Below are positions 35,387-43,662 of a DNA stretch of 64,000 nucleotides, piece after piece. Location of the stretch: contig NZ_BAXZ01000007.1 of the NCBI RefSeq assembly GCF_000684975.1, positions 1 through 64,000 of the forward strand, read 5' to 3'. The stretch's first letter is position 1; each line of letters starts with the position of its first letter. Source of the DNA: Paraburkholderia acidipaludis NBRC 101816 (GTDB taxonomy: Bacteria > Pseudomonadota > Gammaproteobacteria > Burkholderiales > Burkholderiaceae). Both the position numbers and the translations under genes were made by a program. A model generated the notes under the pieces. That model ran no database searches. It was not told the DNA's origin and saw only the letters and a list, made by a program, of their open reading frames with translations.

Positions 35387-37213
35387 TTATCGGCTTGACC
35401 CGGTCGTCTCCCCCGCGCGCTCACCGCGAGCGTCCTGCGGCTTGCCAACCGGTGCGAAGCGCGTACCCCCTGAAAACCAGACCCGGCGGAACTGCTCCCG
35501 CTCGCGCTCCTCCGTGAACACCGACAACAGCGGCTTGACCAGGTCGTGCCGCGATACGAGGCCGAGCAGGCGATACGTACCGGCGTCCTCGACAACGGGC
35601 ACACGGTCGAGACCGGTAACGGCCAGGCGGGCCGCCACGTTTCTGCAGGTTTCGCCGGGGAAAGCGACTTCGGGCCGTTGCGGCGAGAGGAATGCGGTCA
35701 CAGGCTTGCCGCACTCTCCGGGCGGCACCCGCTCGAGCAAGGTCCGATCTGCCATGCCCACCAGGATTCCATCGGCCACGACAGGAAAGGCACGGTATTT
35801 CTGCTGCGGGCCGAAATGGTCGCGCAGCACGTCGGCGACCGTTGCGCCAGCATCGATCGCCTCGACGGTCCGCGTCATCACCTCGTCCACATAGTGCCGC
35901 TCGAGCGGATCAACGCTGTACTCGCGGTAAATGTGATAACCGCGGCGAGCAATTTTCTCGGTCAGAATCGAGCGGCGCATCATGAGGACCGTGAAGCCGT
36001 AGGCCACCGCAGCCGCCGCCAGCAGGGGCAGCATGGCGTTCATGTCCCCCGTCAGCTCGAACGCGAACACCGACGCCATGATGGGCGCGCGCATCATGCC
36101 GCCCAGCGCGGCAGCCATGAAAACGAGCGGCCAGATCGCGGGCTGGCCTCCGGGCATATAAGGCGCGACCACGGCGCCCACGCCTGCCCCCATCATCAGC
36201 AACGGCGCGAGGACACCGCCCGACGTGCCCGACGCCAGCGCAATGACCCAGATAATGGCTTTGACGAGAACGATCGAGATCACCACGCCAACGGCGAGAT
36301 GATTTTGCAGCAGATCGCCGATAACATCGTATCCGACACCAAGCGCGCGAGGCTGATAGTACCCGCCGATACCGACCGCGACCGCACCCAGCGCGGGCCA
36401 CCACATCCAATGGATGGGGAGCTTGCCGAAGAGATCCTCCATCTTGTACAGCGAGGTGGATAGCCCCCAGGACAAGGCGCCGGCGATCACACCGGCAGCG
36501 GCCGATGCCACGAAGCCGATCGGGCCGAGCGGCAAGGTGTGCAAAGGAAACAGCGGCCCGCTGCCCAGCAGCAGCGGTCGCGTGAAGCCCGCCACCGCGC
36601 ACGCGATCGCGACCGGCAGGAGGCTGCGGGGCCGCAGTTCGAACAGCAGCAGCTCGATTGCGAGCAGCACCGCCGCAATGGGCGTGCCGAACACCGCGGT
36701 CATGCCTGCCACCGCTCCGGCCACGAGGAGCGACTTCCTTTCGGCGCTCGTCAGATGGAAAAATTGCGCGACGAGCGAACCAATCGCGCCGCCCGTCATG
36801 ATGATCGGGCCTTCCGCGCCGAACGGCCCGCCGCTGCCGATCGCAATCGCCGAGGCCAGCGGTTTGAGAACCGCTACCTTGGGCGACATCTTGCTCTTCC
36901 CGAACAGGATCGCTTCGATGGCCTCCGGTATGCCATGTCCGCGCACCTGCTCCGAACCGTACCGCGCGATCAATCCCACCAATAGACCACCGATCACGGG
37001 TGCCGCGACAACGAACAGCCCCAGTGTGTTCTGCGAAGGCGAATGATTCGCCGTGGAGATCGTCTGGAAGAAAAACAGGTTCGTGAAGAAGCGGATCAGG
37101 TGCAGCAGAAAATCGGCGGCGACCGTGCTCAATGCGCCGCCAACCGCTGCTATGGCGCTGATGCGCAGGAGCCGGACATCCGTTGTGAAATCGCCTTTAT
37201 GCTCGCTCGTCAT
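35387..37213 (-). CDS. Second ClC-family channel/antiporter with CBS pair
   Basis: 608 residues, closely related to the protein at 26802 over the whole length. It has the same GHGIP (92-96) and GAEGP (132-136, gating glutamate E134) loops, GTSGGVLAP, and two CBS domains near the C-terminus. An AAGGAAA precedes ATG 37213. It lies 77 bases after the nitronate monooxygenase gene and 15 bases before the methyltransferase. Two close ClC paralogues within 9 kb suggest local duplication. Confidence 0.92.
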   Translation of the reverse strand: MTSEHKGDFTTDVRLLRISAIAAVGGALSTVAADFLLHLIRFFTNLFFFQTISTANHSPSQNTLGLFVVAAPVIGGLLVGLIARYGSEQVRGHGIPEAIEAILFGKSKMSPKVAVLKPLASAIAIGSGGPFGAEGPIIMTGGAIGSLVAQFFHLTSAERKSLLVAGAVAGMTAVFGTPIAAVLLAIELLLFELRPRSLLPVAIACAVAGFTRPLLLGSGPLFPLHTLPLGPIGFVASAAAGVIAGALSWGLSTSLYKMEDLFGKLPIHWMWWPALGAVAVGIGGYYQPRALGVGYDVIGDLLQNHLAVGVVISIVLVKAIIWVIALASGTSGGVLAPLLMMGAGVGAVVAPYMPGGQPAIWPLVFMAAALGGMMRAPIMASVFAFELTGDMNAMLPLLAAAAVAYGFTVLMMRRSILTEKIARRGYHIYREYSVDPLERHYVDEVMTRTVEAIDAGATVADVLRDHFGPQQKYRAFPVVADGILVGMADRTLLERVPPGECGKPVTAFLSPQRPEVAFPGETCRNVAARLAVTGLDRVPVVEDAGTYRLLGLVSRHDLVKPLLSVFTEEREREQFRRVWFSGGTRFAPVGKPQDARGERAGETTGSSR

Positions 37214-37290
37214 TTTCCTTGCCTCACCGCCGAAAGTCCCTGGTTATCCTGTTCATCGAAAATTCCATCCTCATCCCCGCCGTTCATTCA

Positions 37291-38766
37291 TCAGCCTGCA
37301 CTGCCGAGCAACACCTCGACCCTGTCGTGATTAAGCTCGTGCGCCACCAGCATCTCGGTCAGGCTCCGATGGATAGCCACGTCGTTCACCAGCGGCAGCA
37401 CCTCGCGCAGCTTTCTCGCCACCCACGCCTGACCGCGGTTGACGAACGCCAGGCGTTCCAGCAGATCGTCGATGGCCATCGCCTTGGCATAAAAAGCGCC
37501 GGTGTGCGAACTAGGCATGCCGTCGAGCGTGCGAATCGCGTGCGCCAGCATCGCGCACCACTTCACCTCGTCGCGATGGATGGCCTCGATCACATCGCGC
37601 TGCCCGGCGTCGCGCGTTTGAGCCGCCGTTTCCAGCGTCACGCGCGCACCCGCGCGCTCGGCCTCGAGCAGTTCATCGAGCCGCGCGACGACGGCCTCAT
37701 TGTTTTCGCGTTCGAATTCGGCGGCATAGCAGACCGGCGAGCTCAATTCCGTCGACGGGGCATCCAGCCGGCGTATGAACTCCGCCGCCTGGGCCACAAT
37801 GCGCGCCACGCGCTCCGCGGCGGGCTCCACCATCGTGACGCGCCCGACACCCAGGCCCGCGTAGAGCGCCATCGCCTCGTAGTCTCCCGCCATCGAGCGT
37901 AGCGGCGAATCGGTGCTGAACAGATAGATCGGGCGTCCCTCTTCGTCGCCGATCACGGTTCGACCATAGCCGAACGGATCGCCGTGCTCGCCGCGAGTCA
38001 CGCTGTTGCCGAGCACGCGAACCGCGGCGTGGGGCGGCCAGTTGATATGAAACGCTTCGGTCAGCACGGTCTCCGAGGCCTGCGCCTCGACCAGACGCCG
38101 CTTGTGATACTCGTGAGCAAAGGATTCGTGCGTGGCGATCATCACGGTGCCGAGTACCGCGGCCTGGGCGCCCTGTTCCAGCACCCGCGCCACGTCCTGG
38201 CCGTCGCCGATGCCGCCGGCCGCCGCCACCGGCACGTCCGTCACGGCCAGCACCTGAGCCAGCAGTTCCGCGAGCGGCTGCCTGCCGCGCACGTGACCTC
38301 CGCCTTCCACGCCCTGCACGATCAGCGCGTCGGCGCCGGCTTGCTGCGCCTGTTGCGCGTCGTTCACCGAGCCAACCTGATAGACCACCAGAATGCCGGC
38401 CGCGCGCAACGTGGCAATCACATCGGGAACAACGTCCCAGAACAGGCCCACGACCGGCACGCGCAGCTCGATGCACAAATCGATCTGCTGGCGCAGCAGT
38501 TCGGAGCCGGTCGCCGCGGGAATCAGATTGACGCCGAATGGCAGGCCCGTGCGCTGCCGCAACCGGGTCACCTCGTCGCGAATCAGGTCGAGCGGTTCCC
38601 GCACCATGCCCAGAAAACCGAATCCGCCGGCTTCCGCCACCGCCGCCACGAGTTCATGGCGCGACACGCCCCCCATTCCCGCCAGCAGGATCGGATACCG
38701 GCAACCGAGCATTTCGCACAGCGGCGTCCGTGCAAGCGTTTGAACGTTGCGCAATGGACTGGACAT
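37291..38766 (-). CDS. Nitronate monooxygenase fused to a ferritin-like domain
   Basis: 491 residues from ATG 38766. Residues 1-340 are an FMN TIM barrel of the nitronate monooxygenase/2-nitropropane dioxygenase type (PILLAGMGGVS, GVEGGGHVRG with H158, AAGGIGDG, LGTVMIAT). The last 130 residues (about 358-487) form a separate helical domain resembling DUF6306, with two ExxH motifs, E394-A-I-H397 and E477-L-N-H480, plus E370, as in diiron ferritin-like proteins. The enzyme would oxidise alkyl nitronates, a defence against nitro-toxins, perhaps with peroxide or metal handling by the tail. It is first in the operon with ClC and methyltransferase and divergent from a LysR gene. Confidence 0.83.
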   Translation of the reverse strand: MSSPLRNVQTLARTPLCEMLGCRYPILLAGMGGVSRHELVAAVAEAGGFGFLGMVREPLDLIRDEVTRLRQRTGLPFGVNLIPAATGSELLRQQIDLCIELRVPVVGLFWDVVPDVIATLRAAGILVVYQVGSVNDAQQAQQAGADALIVQGVEGGGHVRGRQPLAELLAQVLAVTDVPVAAAGGIGDGQDVARVLEQGAQAAVLGTVMIATHESFAHEYHKRRLVEAQASETVLTEAFHINWPPHAAVRVLGNSVTRGEHGDPFGYGRTVIGDEEGRPIYLFSTDSPLRSMAGDYEAMALYAGLGVGRVTMVEPAAERVARIVAQAAEFIRRLDAPSTELSSPVCYAAEFERENNEAVVARLDELLEAERAGARVTLETAAQTRDAGQRDVIEAIHRDEVKWCAMLAHAIRTLDGMPSSHTGAFYAKAMAIDDLLERLAFVNRGQAWVARKLREVLPLVNDVAIHRSLTEMLVAHELNHDRVEVLLGSAG

Positions 38767-38938
38767 GGCAGAACTCCAGCAGCGGAAAGGGAAAGCGATC
38801 TGTAAAGAGATGACGGGCACACGAGCAGCCAGGCCGCGCGTGTTCGCGGATCACGACAGCCTCTATGCTGGATATCGATTTAAAAATTGACAAATGAATT
38901 ATTATCTCCAATGACCGCAAAAATATTGCACTGAATCG

Positions 38939-39835
38939 ATGGACATCGACCTCGCCCGTACCTTCCTGGAAATTGCCGGCAGCGGCAGTTTCGTCGCCGC
39001 CGCCGAGCGCCTGCATCTGACCCAGACCGCGGTGGGCGCCCGCATTCGCTCGCTCGAACAGCAGCTCGGGCGCCCGCTCTTCGTTCGCAACAAGGCCGGG
39101 GCGCGGCTCACGCCAGCCGGGGAGCGTTTCGTCCGCCACGCGACGAGCCTCGTCCAGGGCTGGGAGCGGGCAAGACAGCACGTTGGCTTGCCGCCGGGGC
39201 GGGAAGACGGGATCAGCGTGGGTGGCGAGCCCACCATCTGGCAGCCGCTGCTGGCCGACTGGCTCGTGTGGATGCATCACGTCTGCCCGGAAGTGGCGTT
39301 GCGCGCCGATGTCGACGCACCCAATCGCCTGCTCGATCACATCGAAGACGGGTCGCTCGATCTCGCGTTGCTCTACAACCCGCCGCGGCGTCCGGGGCTC
39401 GTGTGCGAACTGCTGCTCGAAGAAAAGCTCGTCATGGTGACCAGCATGGCGAACGGCCGCTTCGACCCGGAAGATTATGTGTACGTCGACTGGGGGCCCA
39501 ATTTCGCGGCGAACCATAGCGCGGCCTTTCCGGATTTGCCGAATCCGCCGGTCATGATTTCGCTCGGGCCGCTGGCGCTGATTTATCTGTTGGGAGTGGG
39601 CGGAGCCGGATATTTTCGCGCCGGCACCGTGGCGCCGTTTCTCGAGAAAGGCGAGGTGTTCCTGGTCCGCGGCGCACCGGCGTTCGCGCACTCCGCTTAT
39701 GCGGTGTACACCTCGGAATACGACGGCGATGTCCTGTCACGTGCCCGCAGCGGATTGCGGATCGTCGCGAAGCAGGCGGATTTCAGCTTGCCCCACGCTC
39801 CTGGGGGACGCACCAAGGGGCGGCGGCGAGCATGA
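38939..39835 (+). CDS. LysR-family transcriptional regulator
   Basis: 298 residues. The N-terminal helix-turn-helix is MDIDLARTFLEIAGSGSFVA then AAERLHLTQTAVGARIRSLE, and a type-2 substrate-binding domain follows. It is divergent from the nitronate monooxygenase operon with 172 bases of AT-rich sequence between, the classic LysR layout, and probably controls that operon. The co-inducer is unknown. Confidence 0.9.
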   Translation: MDIDLARTFLEIAGSGSFVAAAERLHLTQTAVGARIRSLEQQLGRPLFVRNKAGARLTPAGERFVRHATSLVQGWERARQHVGLPPGREDGISVGGEPTIWQPLLADWLVWMHHVCPEVALRADVDAPNRLLDHIEDGSLDLALLYNPPRRPGLVCELLLEEKLVMVTSMANGRFDPEDYVYVDWGPNFAANHSAAFPDLPNPPVMISLGPLALIYLLGVGGAGYFRAGTVAPFLEKGEVFLVRGAPAFAHSAYAVYTSEYDGDVLSRARSGLRIVAKQADFSLPHAPGGRTKGRRRA

Positions 39836-39873
39836 ACGCCCATCGGCAGGGACAAATAGCAAGTTGTCCTGAA

Positions 39874-40749
39874 CTACCGGAACGCTATCTGGCGTAGAAA
39901 TCGCACGATCGAATCCGCCACCGCATCGGCAGATTCGATATGGCACAGATGGCCTGCGTCTGGAATCACGCTGCAAGGGAGAGCGGGCAACAACGCGGCG
40001 ATCTGATGCACAAGCGCAACGGGCGCGACATGATCGTGCTCGCCCCAAATGAGCTGCATAGGTATCCTGAGTTTTGGCAGACTGTCGCCGATCGGAAAAG
40101 CCGCCCTCGCCGTCTCGTCACCTGCCCGCGCGCGTAGTGCGCCGATCAACGCTGCGGTAGCCTCGCGCACGCCGGGCCGCTGAGCCGCCGCAACACGCTG
40201 ATCGAGCATGGCCTCCGGCAGCGCGGACGGCTCGGCGAACTGCATCCGCAGTTGTCGCCGGATTCCCTCGCGCTGCCAGTCCTCTTCCCGCGGCATGGCG
40301 GGCACCGGCGCGGGAATCAGGCCGAGGGCGGCAGCCAGCGTGTTGCTGCCGATCATCGTGAGGGCCGCCACCCTGCGCGGCTCATCGATCGCAAGGCGCG
40401 CCGCCACATAGGCGCCCATCGAATTGCCGATCACGAAGGCCCGTTCGATTTGCATGGCGTCGAGAAAGGCCAACATGTGGCCAATCAGGCTCTCGTAGCC
40501 ATTGACGGGCCACGCATGCGGACGCAGATCGGTCCAGCCCATCGCAAGATGATCGGGCGCGTACGCGCGAAAGCCGGCCCGTCCCAGCAGCGGCAACAAA
40601 CGATGCCACTCCGTGGCCCCCGATGCACCGATGCCGCGCCCATGAACGAGAAGCACCGCAGGCCCCGTGGTGCCCGCCGTCGCGTAGTGTGTGAGCACGC
40701 CGCCGGCAAGCACTTCGCTTTCCGCAAGCGCACCGCCGCTCGCGCTCAT
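39874..40749 (-). CDS. Alpha/beta hydrolase
   Basis: 291 residues from ATG 40749. The nucleophile elbow is GNSMG, the acid is in GEHDHVAP and the histidine in DAGHLCH, with the oxyanion segment VHGRGIG; all are present. The spacing resembles meta-cleavage-product hydrolases and haloperoxidase-like esterases. Its ATG overlaps the stop of the upstream MFS gene by four bases, so both act on the same, probably imported, ester or ring-cleavage product. Confidence 0.87.
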   Translation of the reverse strand: MSASGGALAESEVLAGGVLTHYATAGTTGPAVLLVHGRGIGASGATEWHRLLPLLGRAGFRAYAPDHLAMGWTDLRPHAWPVNGYESLIGHMLAFLDAMQIERAFVIGNSMGAYVAARLAIDEPRRVAALTMIGSNTLAAALGLIPAPVPAMPREEDWQREGIRRQLRMQFAEPSALPEAMLDQRVAAAQRPGVREATAALIGALRARAGDETARAAFPIGDSLPKLRIPMQLIWGEHDHVAPVALVHQIAALLPALPCSVIPDAGHLCHIESADAVADSIVRFLRQIAFR

Positions 40750-41984
40750 GCAGCCTTGCCCGATGCGAGCACCGCCGGCTGCCGCGAGCGCACGACGGTA
40801 TGCAGCAGCAGGAAGCAGACGGCGGCAATGGCGAGCGCGACGTTCATGAAGATGAAGCCGCCGGTGAACGAGGCCGTCCTTCCGACGATCCAGCCGACCA
40901 CGATAGGCGCAAAAAATCCGCCGATCTGGCCGCCGCAATTCACGAAACCCGAGAAGGCGCCGCGACTCGTATTCGGCGTGAGGTCCAGCACCACCGACCA
41001 GAGCGGCCCGAATCCGCCGTACAGGAAGAACCCGGCGGCCGAGAGGCCGATGATGCTATGCGCGGCGCTATCCACGTTGTACGTCACGTACAGGCACGCT
41101 GCCGTGCAGAGGTAGATGAATGCGATCAGCAGGCAGCGCGCGCGGTACAGGACCGTGCTGCCAAGCCAGCCGAACACGAACATGCCGACCGTGCCCGCGA
41201 AATACGGCACGGAAGCCGCGAAGCCGAGCGTCTTGAGATCGATGTGGCGCGCCATCGAAAGATAGCTCGGCATCCAGCCCAGATAGCCCCAGAACGCAAC
41301 GTTGAACGCAAGATAGGCGGTGAAGATGAGCCACGACCGCGGCATCCGCATGACCGCGCCGAACGACCCGCCCGTATGCGGAGCCGGCTCGCTCGCGCCG
41401 GTGGCAGCCGCCTCGCGCGACACCCTGGTTGCGGGCATGAGGAACACCGCCAGCAAAGCCATGGCGAGACCGGGCAGCGCGAGCCAGCGGAACATGCCCT
41501 GCCAGCCCGTATGAATCAGAAACCACACCGCGATCGGCGCAACGAAGGCCGGCCCCAGCGCCAGCGCGGACAGATAGAGACCGTTGGCCGTCGAGCGCTC
41601 CTGCGGCGGAAAGTAGTCGCCAACCGACTTGAAGCTCGCGCCATTGGACAGGCCTTCGGCAAAACCGAACAGGACGCGCACGACGATCAGCGCGAGCACG
41701 GTCGAAACGAAGCCGGTCGCGCCCGTGAAAAGGCTCCAGAGGACCGGGCTCACGATCAACATCCGCTTCGCGCCGAAACGGTCGGCCAACGCGCCGCCCG
41801 GAATCTGGGCGATCGCATAGCCGAAGGTGAAGGCCGCGAGGACGAAACCGAAGAGATCGGGGCCGATCGACAGTTCCTTCATCATCGTCGGCGCGGCGAC
41901 CGCGAGATTGATGCGGTCGAGGTAGTTGACGAACTGGAGAAGCCAGATCATCAACAACACCCGGTATTTGTTGGGGAAGGTCAT
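40746..41984 (-). CDS. MFS transporter of the anion:cation symporter family
   Basis: 412 residues, 12 membrane helices. The N-terminal pattern NYLDRINLAVAAPTMMKE and GGALADRFGAKRM (motif A) are typical of ACS-family importers of carboxylates such as hexuronates, tartrate, phthalate or 4-hydroxyphenylacetate. AGGAGACAT precedes ATG 41984. It is co-translated with the downstream hydrolase. Confidence 0.9.
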   Translation of the reverse strand: MTFPNKYRVLLMIWLLQFVNYLDRINLAVAAPTMMKELSIGPDLFGFVLAAFTFGYAIAQIPGGALADRFGAKRMLIVSPVLWSLFTGATGFVSTVLALIVVRVLFGFAEGLSNGASFKSVGDYFPPQERSTANGLYLSALALGPAFVAPIAVWFLIHTGWQGMFRWLALPGLAMALLAVFLMPATRVSREAAATGASEPAPHTGGSFGAVMRMPRSWLIFTAYLAFNVAFWGYLGWMPSYLSMARHIDLKTLGFAASVPYFAGTVGMFVFGWLGSTVLYRARCLLIAFIYLCTAACLYVTYNVDSAAHSIIGLSAAGFFLYGGFGPLWSVVLDLTPNTSRGAFSGFVNCGGQIGGFFAPIVVGWIVGRTASFTGGFIFMNVALAIAAVCFLLLHTVVRSRQPAVLASGKAA

Positions 41985-42117
41985 ATGTCTCCTGGTTGCT
42001 GGTTATGCTTGCGCTCAGGCTGGCAGTCTAACGAAAAGACCGGCCTGCGGGAAAACCAGGGAAACCAGAAGAAACCAGCCAGGGCGTGCCGCTTGATGGC
42101 GGTAGCCAACGAGGGAT

Positions 42118-42147
42118 GCTGCCGGGGCGCTCATCGGCCCCGGCAGC
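42118..42147 (-). terminator. Hairpin after Met-rich protein gene
   Basis: GCTGCCGGGGC (42118-42128) and GCCCCGGCAGC (42137-42147) form a perfect 11-base stem with an 8-base loop, directly after the stop of the minus-strand gene at 42158. The T tract is poor. The rest of the gap up to the MFS gene holds three spaced copies of AAACCAG-like sequence (42051-42082) of unknown meaning. Confidence 0.5.
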
Positions 42148-42157
42148 CATCGCCGCG

Positions 42158-42676
42158 TCAGAGCCTCACGCCGGCGGACTGCGCGCCTTGCGCAGGCGCA
42201 GCGGGGAAGGCAGACGGGGCTGGCGTGCGTGCCGCGCCGCCCGCGGGTTCGGTCACAGAAACCGGTCCGCCGGTCACCGCCCATGCCGGCGTTGCGAACA
42301 TCACCGGAAGCGGCGCCGGAATAACGGTCCCGCCCGTGAGCGCCGCCTGCTGAAGCTGCATGATCTGCGCCTGGGCCATGCGCATCTGCGTCTGCATCAA
42401 CTGCATCTGCGACTGCATCGCCTGCATCTGGCGCAGCGCCCACTCGGGCGGCGCGCCGCCCGTGCTGCTCATCATCTGAACGTTGGCGTGGCCGTCCGGA
42501 CTATGCCAGCTCCAGGTGCTGACGCGCGCCGGACCCGCCGACGTCTGGACGATATGCGTGCTCTGCTGAACGGGAATGACCTGACCGTTCACGCGCACCA
42601 TGACGGGCTGGTCGGCCAGCGCCAGCGCGGGGGCCAGCGCAATGGCGCCAGCGGTGAAAACCGTGCGAAATCGCAT
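42158..42676 (-). CDS. Secreted Met/Gln-rich hypothetical protein
   Basis: 172 residues with a signal peptide (cleavage after ALA at about 21). Residues 68-107 are a heptad-like helix with about eleven methionines and many glutamines, followed by a Pro/Ala-rich tail. An excellent AAAGGAGG precedes ATG 42676. No family was recognised. A methionine-rich periplasmic helix could scavenge oxidants or bind copper(I), but that is a guess from composition only. Confidence 0.7.
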   Translation of the reverse strand: MRFRTVFTAGAIALAPALALADQPVMVRVNGQVIPVQQSTHIVQTSAGPARVSTWSWHSPDGHANVQMMSSTGGAPPEWALRQMQAMQSQMQLMQTQMRMAQAQIMQLQQAALTGGTVIPAPLPVMFATPAWAVTGGPVSVTEPAGGAARTPAPSAFPAAPAQGAQSAGVRL

Positions 42677-42836
42677 GTGCTTACCTCCTTTGATCCATCT
42701 TGCTTCGAAAGGACGTGACTCATGCAGAGTCGGGGTCTACTTTGGCCAACGACTCTTAAGCGACACTTAAAGAGAGGCAAATCACTGCCTTCGTGCGGTA
42801 CAGGTTCGCCAGCAACATCGCGTCCACCTGGCCAGC

Positions 42837-42864
42837 TTGACGATATCTCAATCCGAGATATACT
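42837..42864 (+). promoter_or_regulatory. higBA core promoter with embedded operator
   Basis: TTGACG (42837-42842), a 16-base spacer, TATACT (42859-42864). The palindrome ATATCTC-AATCC-GAGATAT (42843-42861) fills the spacer and overlaps the -10. Repressor binding there would directly block RNA polymerase. The predicted transcript start is at about 42871, the first base of the toxin start codon. Confidence 0.75.
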
Positions 42865-42870
42865 ACCTCG

Positions 42871-43152
42871 ATGCGAGTGATTTCCGACACCCCTCTCCGT
42901 GACTTCTGTGCCGAACACCCTGAGGCGCACGATCCGGCCTGGGCGTGGCGCCCTATCGTTGTCGAGACCTCGTTTCACGACTTCGCCGCTCTCAAGCAGG
43001 CATTCAATTCCGTCGACAAGGTTGGCGACTATTACGTGTTCAACCTCGGCGGAAACAAATATCGGCTGCTTGCGGCGATCCATTTCAATCGGCAGATGTT
43101 GTTCGTGAGGCATGTCCTGACACATAAGGAGTACGACAAATGGAAACCCTGA
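42871..43152 (+). CDS. higB: HigB-type mRNA interferase toxin
   Basis: 93 residues. It matches the HigB/RelE-like family, starting MRVISDTPLRDF and containing HPEAHDPAWAWR, GNKYRLLAAIHF and VLTHKEYDKW. HigB cleaves mRNA on the translating ribosome. The predicted transcript starts at or within a base or two of its ATG and there is no ribosome binding site, so the toxin message appears leaderless. The antitoxin frame begins 13 bases before the toxin frame ends, the toxin-first order typical of higBA. Confidence 0.92.
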   Translation: MRVISDTPLRDFCAEHPEAHDPAWAWRPIVVETSFHDFAALKQAFNSVDKVGDYYVFNLGGNKYRLLAAIHFNRQMLFVRHVLTHKEYDKWKP

Positions 43153-43589
43153 CGTTTGAGCCAGGTGAAATCCGCGAAATGATCGGACACCTGACTGCGC
43201 TGACGAACCGCGTTCCGCTGCATCCGCTCGCGAACGAAGCCGACCATGCAGAAGCGGTGCGCGTGCTCAACGGGCTGCTCGATGCCGGCGGCAGCGACGA
43301 ACGCAGCGAGCTTGCACCGCTGGTGGACATTCTCGGCGCCCTCATTGGCGACTACGAGGACGTCCATCACGACATACCGGGGTCGACGCCCCAGGCGGTT
43401 CTCAAGGAACTCATGAATCAGCATGCGCTGAAACAAAACGATCTGCCCGAGATTGGGAGCCAGGGCGTCGTTTCGGAAATTCTGAGCGGCAAGCGGGACT
43501 TGAACGCTCGTCAGATTGGATTGCTGGCGCAACGATTCCGGGTCAGCCCAGCCGCGTTCTTTCCCGAAGTCGCCGCGGCCGCCCATTGA
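43140..43589 (+). CDS. higA: HigA-type antitoxin
   Basis: 149 residues. The long N-terminal part is acidic and the C-terminal helix-turn-helix (about 95-145: ALKQNDLPEIGSQGVVSEIL, then GKRDLNARQIGLLAQRF) is the HigA DNA-binding domain. TAAGGAG lies about eight bases before ATG 43140, within the toxin gene, so the antitoxin has a much better ribosome binding site than the toxin. It should neutralise HigB and bind the operator at 42843. Confidence 0.92.
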   Translation: METLTFEPGEIREMIGHLTALTNRVPLHPLANEADHAEAVRVLNGLLDAGGSDERSELAPLVDILGALIGDYEDVHHDIPGSTPQAVLKELMNQHALKQNDLPEIGSQGVVSEILSGKRDLNARQIGLLAQRFRVSPAAFFPEVAAAAH

Positions 43590-43662
43590 TTCATTCAGCG
43601 CTCCCGCAATCTAGCCGCTCCGGCAGGAAGAAGGCCTGTTTGCCGGCCTGCACAGCGCACCC

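Noticed and set aside
25023..38766. Resemblance to the low-oxygen-activated locus of Burkholderia considered
   Set aside because: No universal stress proteins, phasin or other hallmark genes of that locus are visible and no FNR-type TTGAT-N4-ATCAA box was found, so the label is not supported.
24901..38938. Whole block considered as a mobile genomic island
   Set aside because: No integrase, tRNA gene, direct-repeat ends or composition shift was seen; genes have the same GC-rich codon use as the rest.
42051..42082. Three AAACCAG-like copies considered as an iteron or CRISPR-like array
   Set aside because: Too few and too short, irregular spacing, no associated genes.
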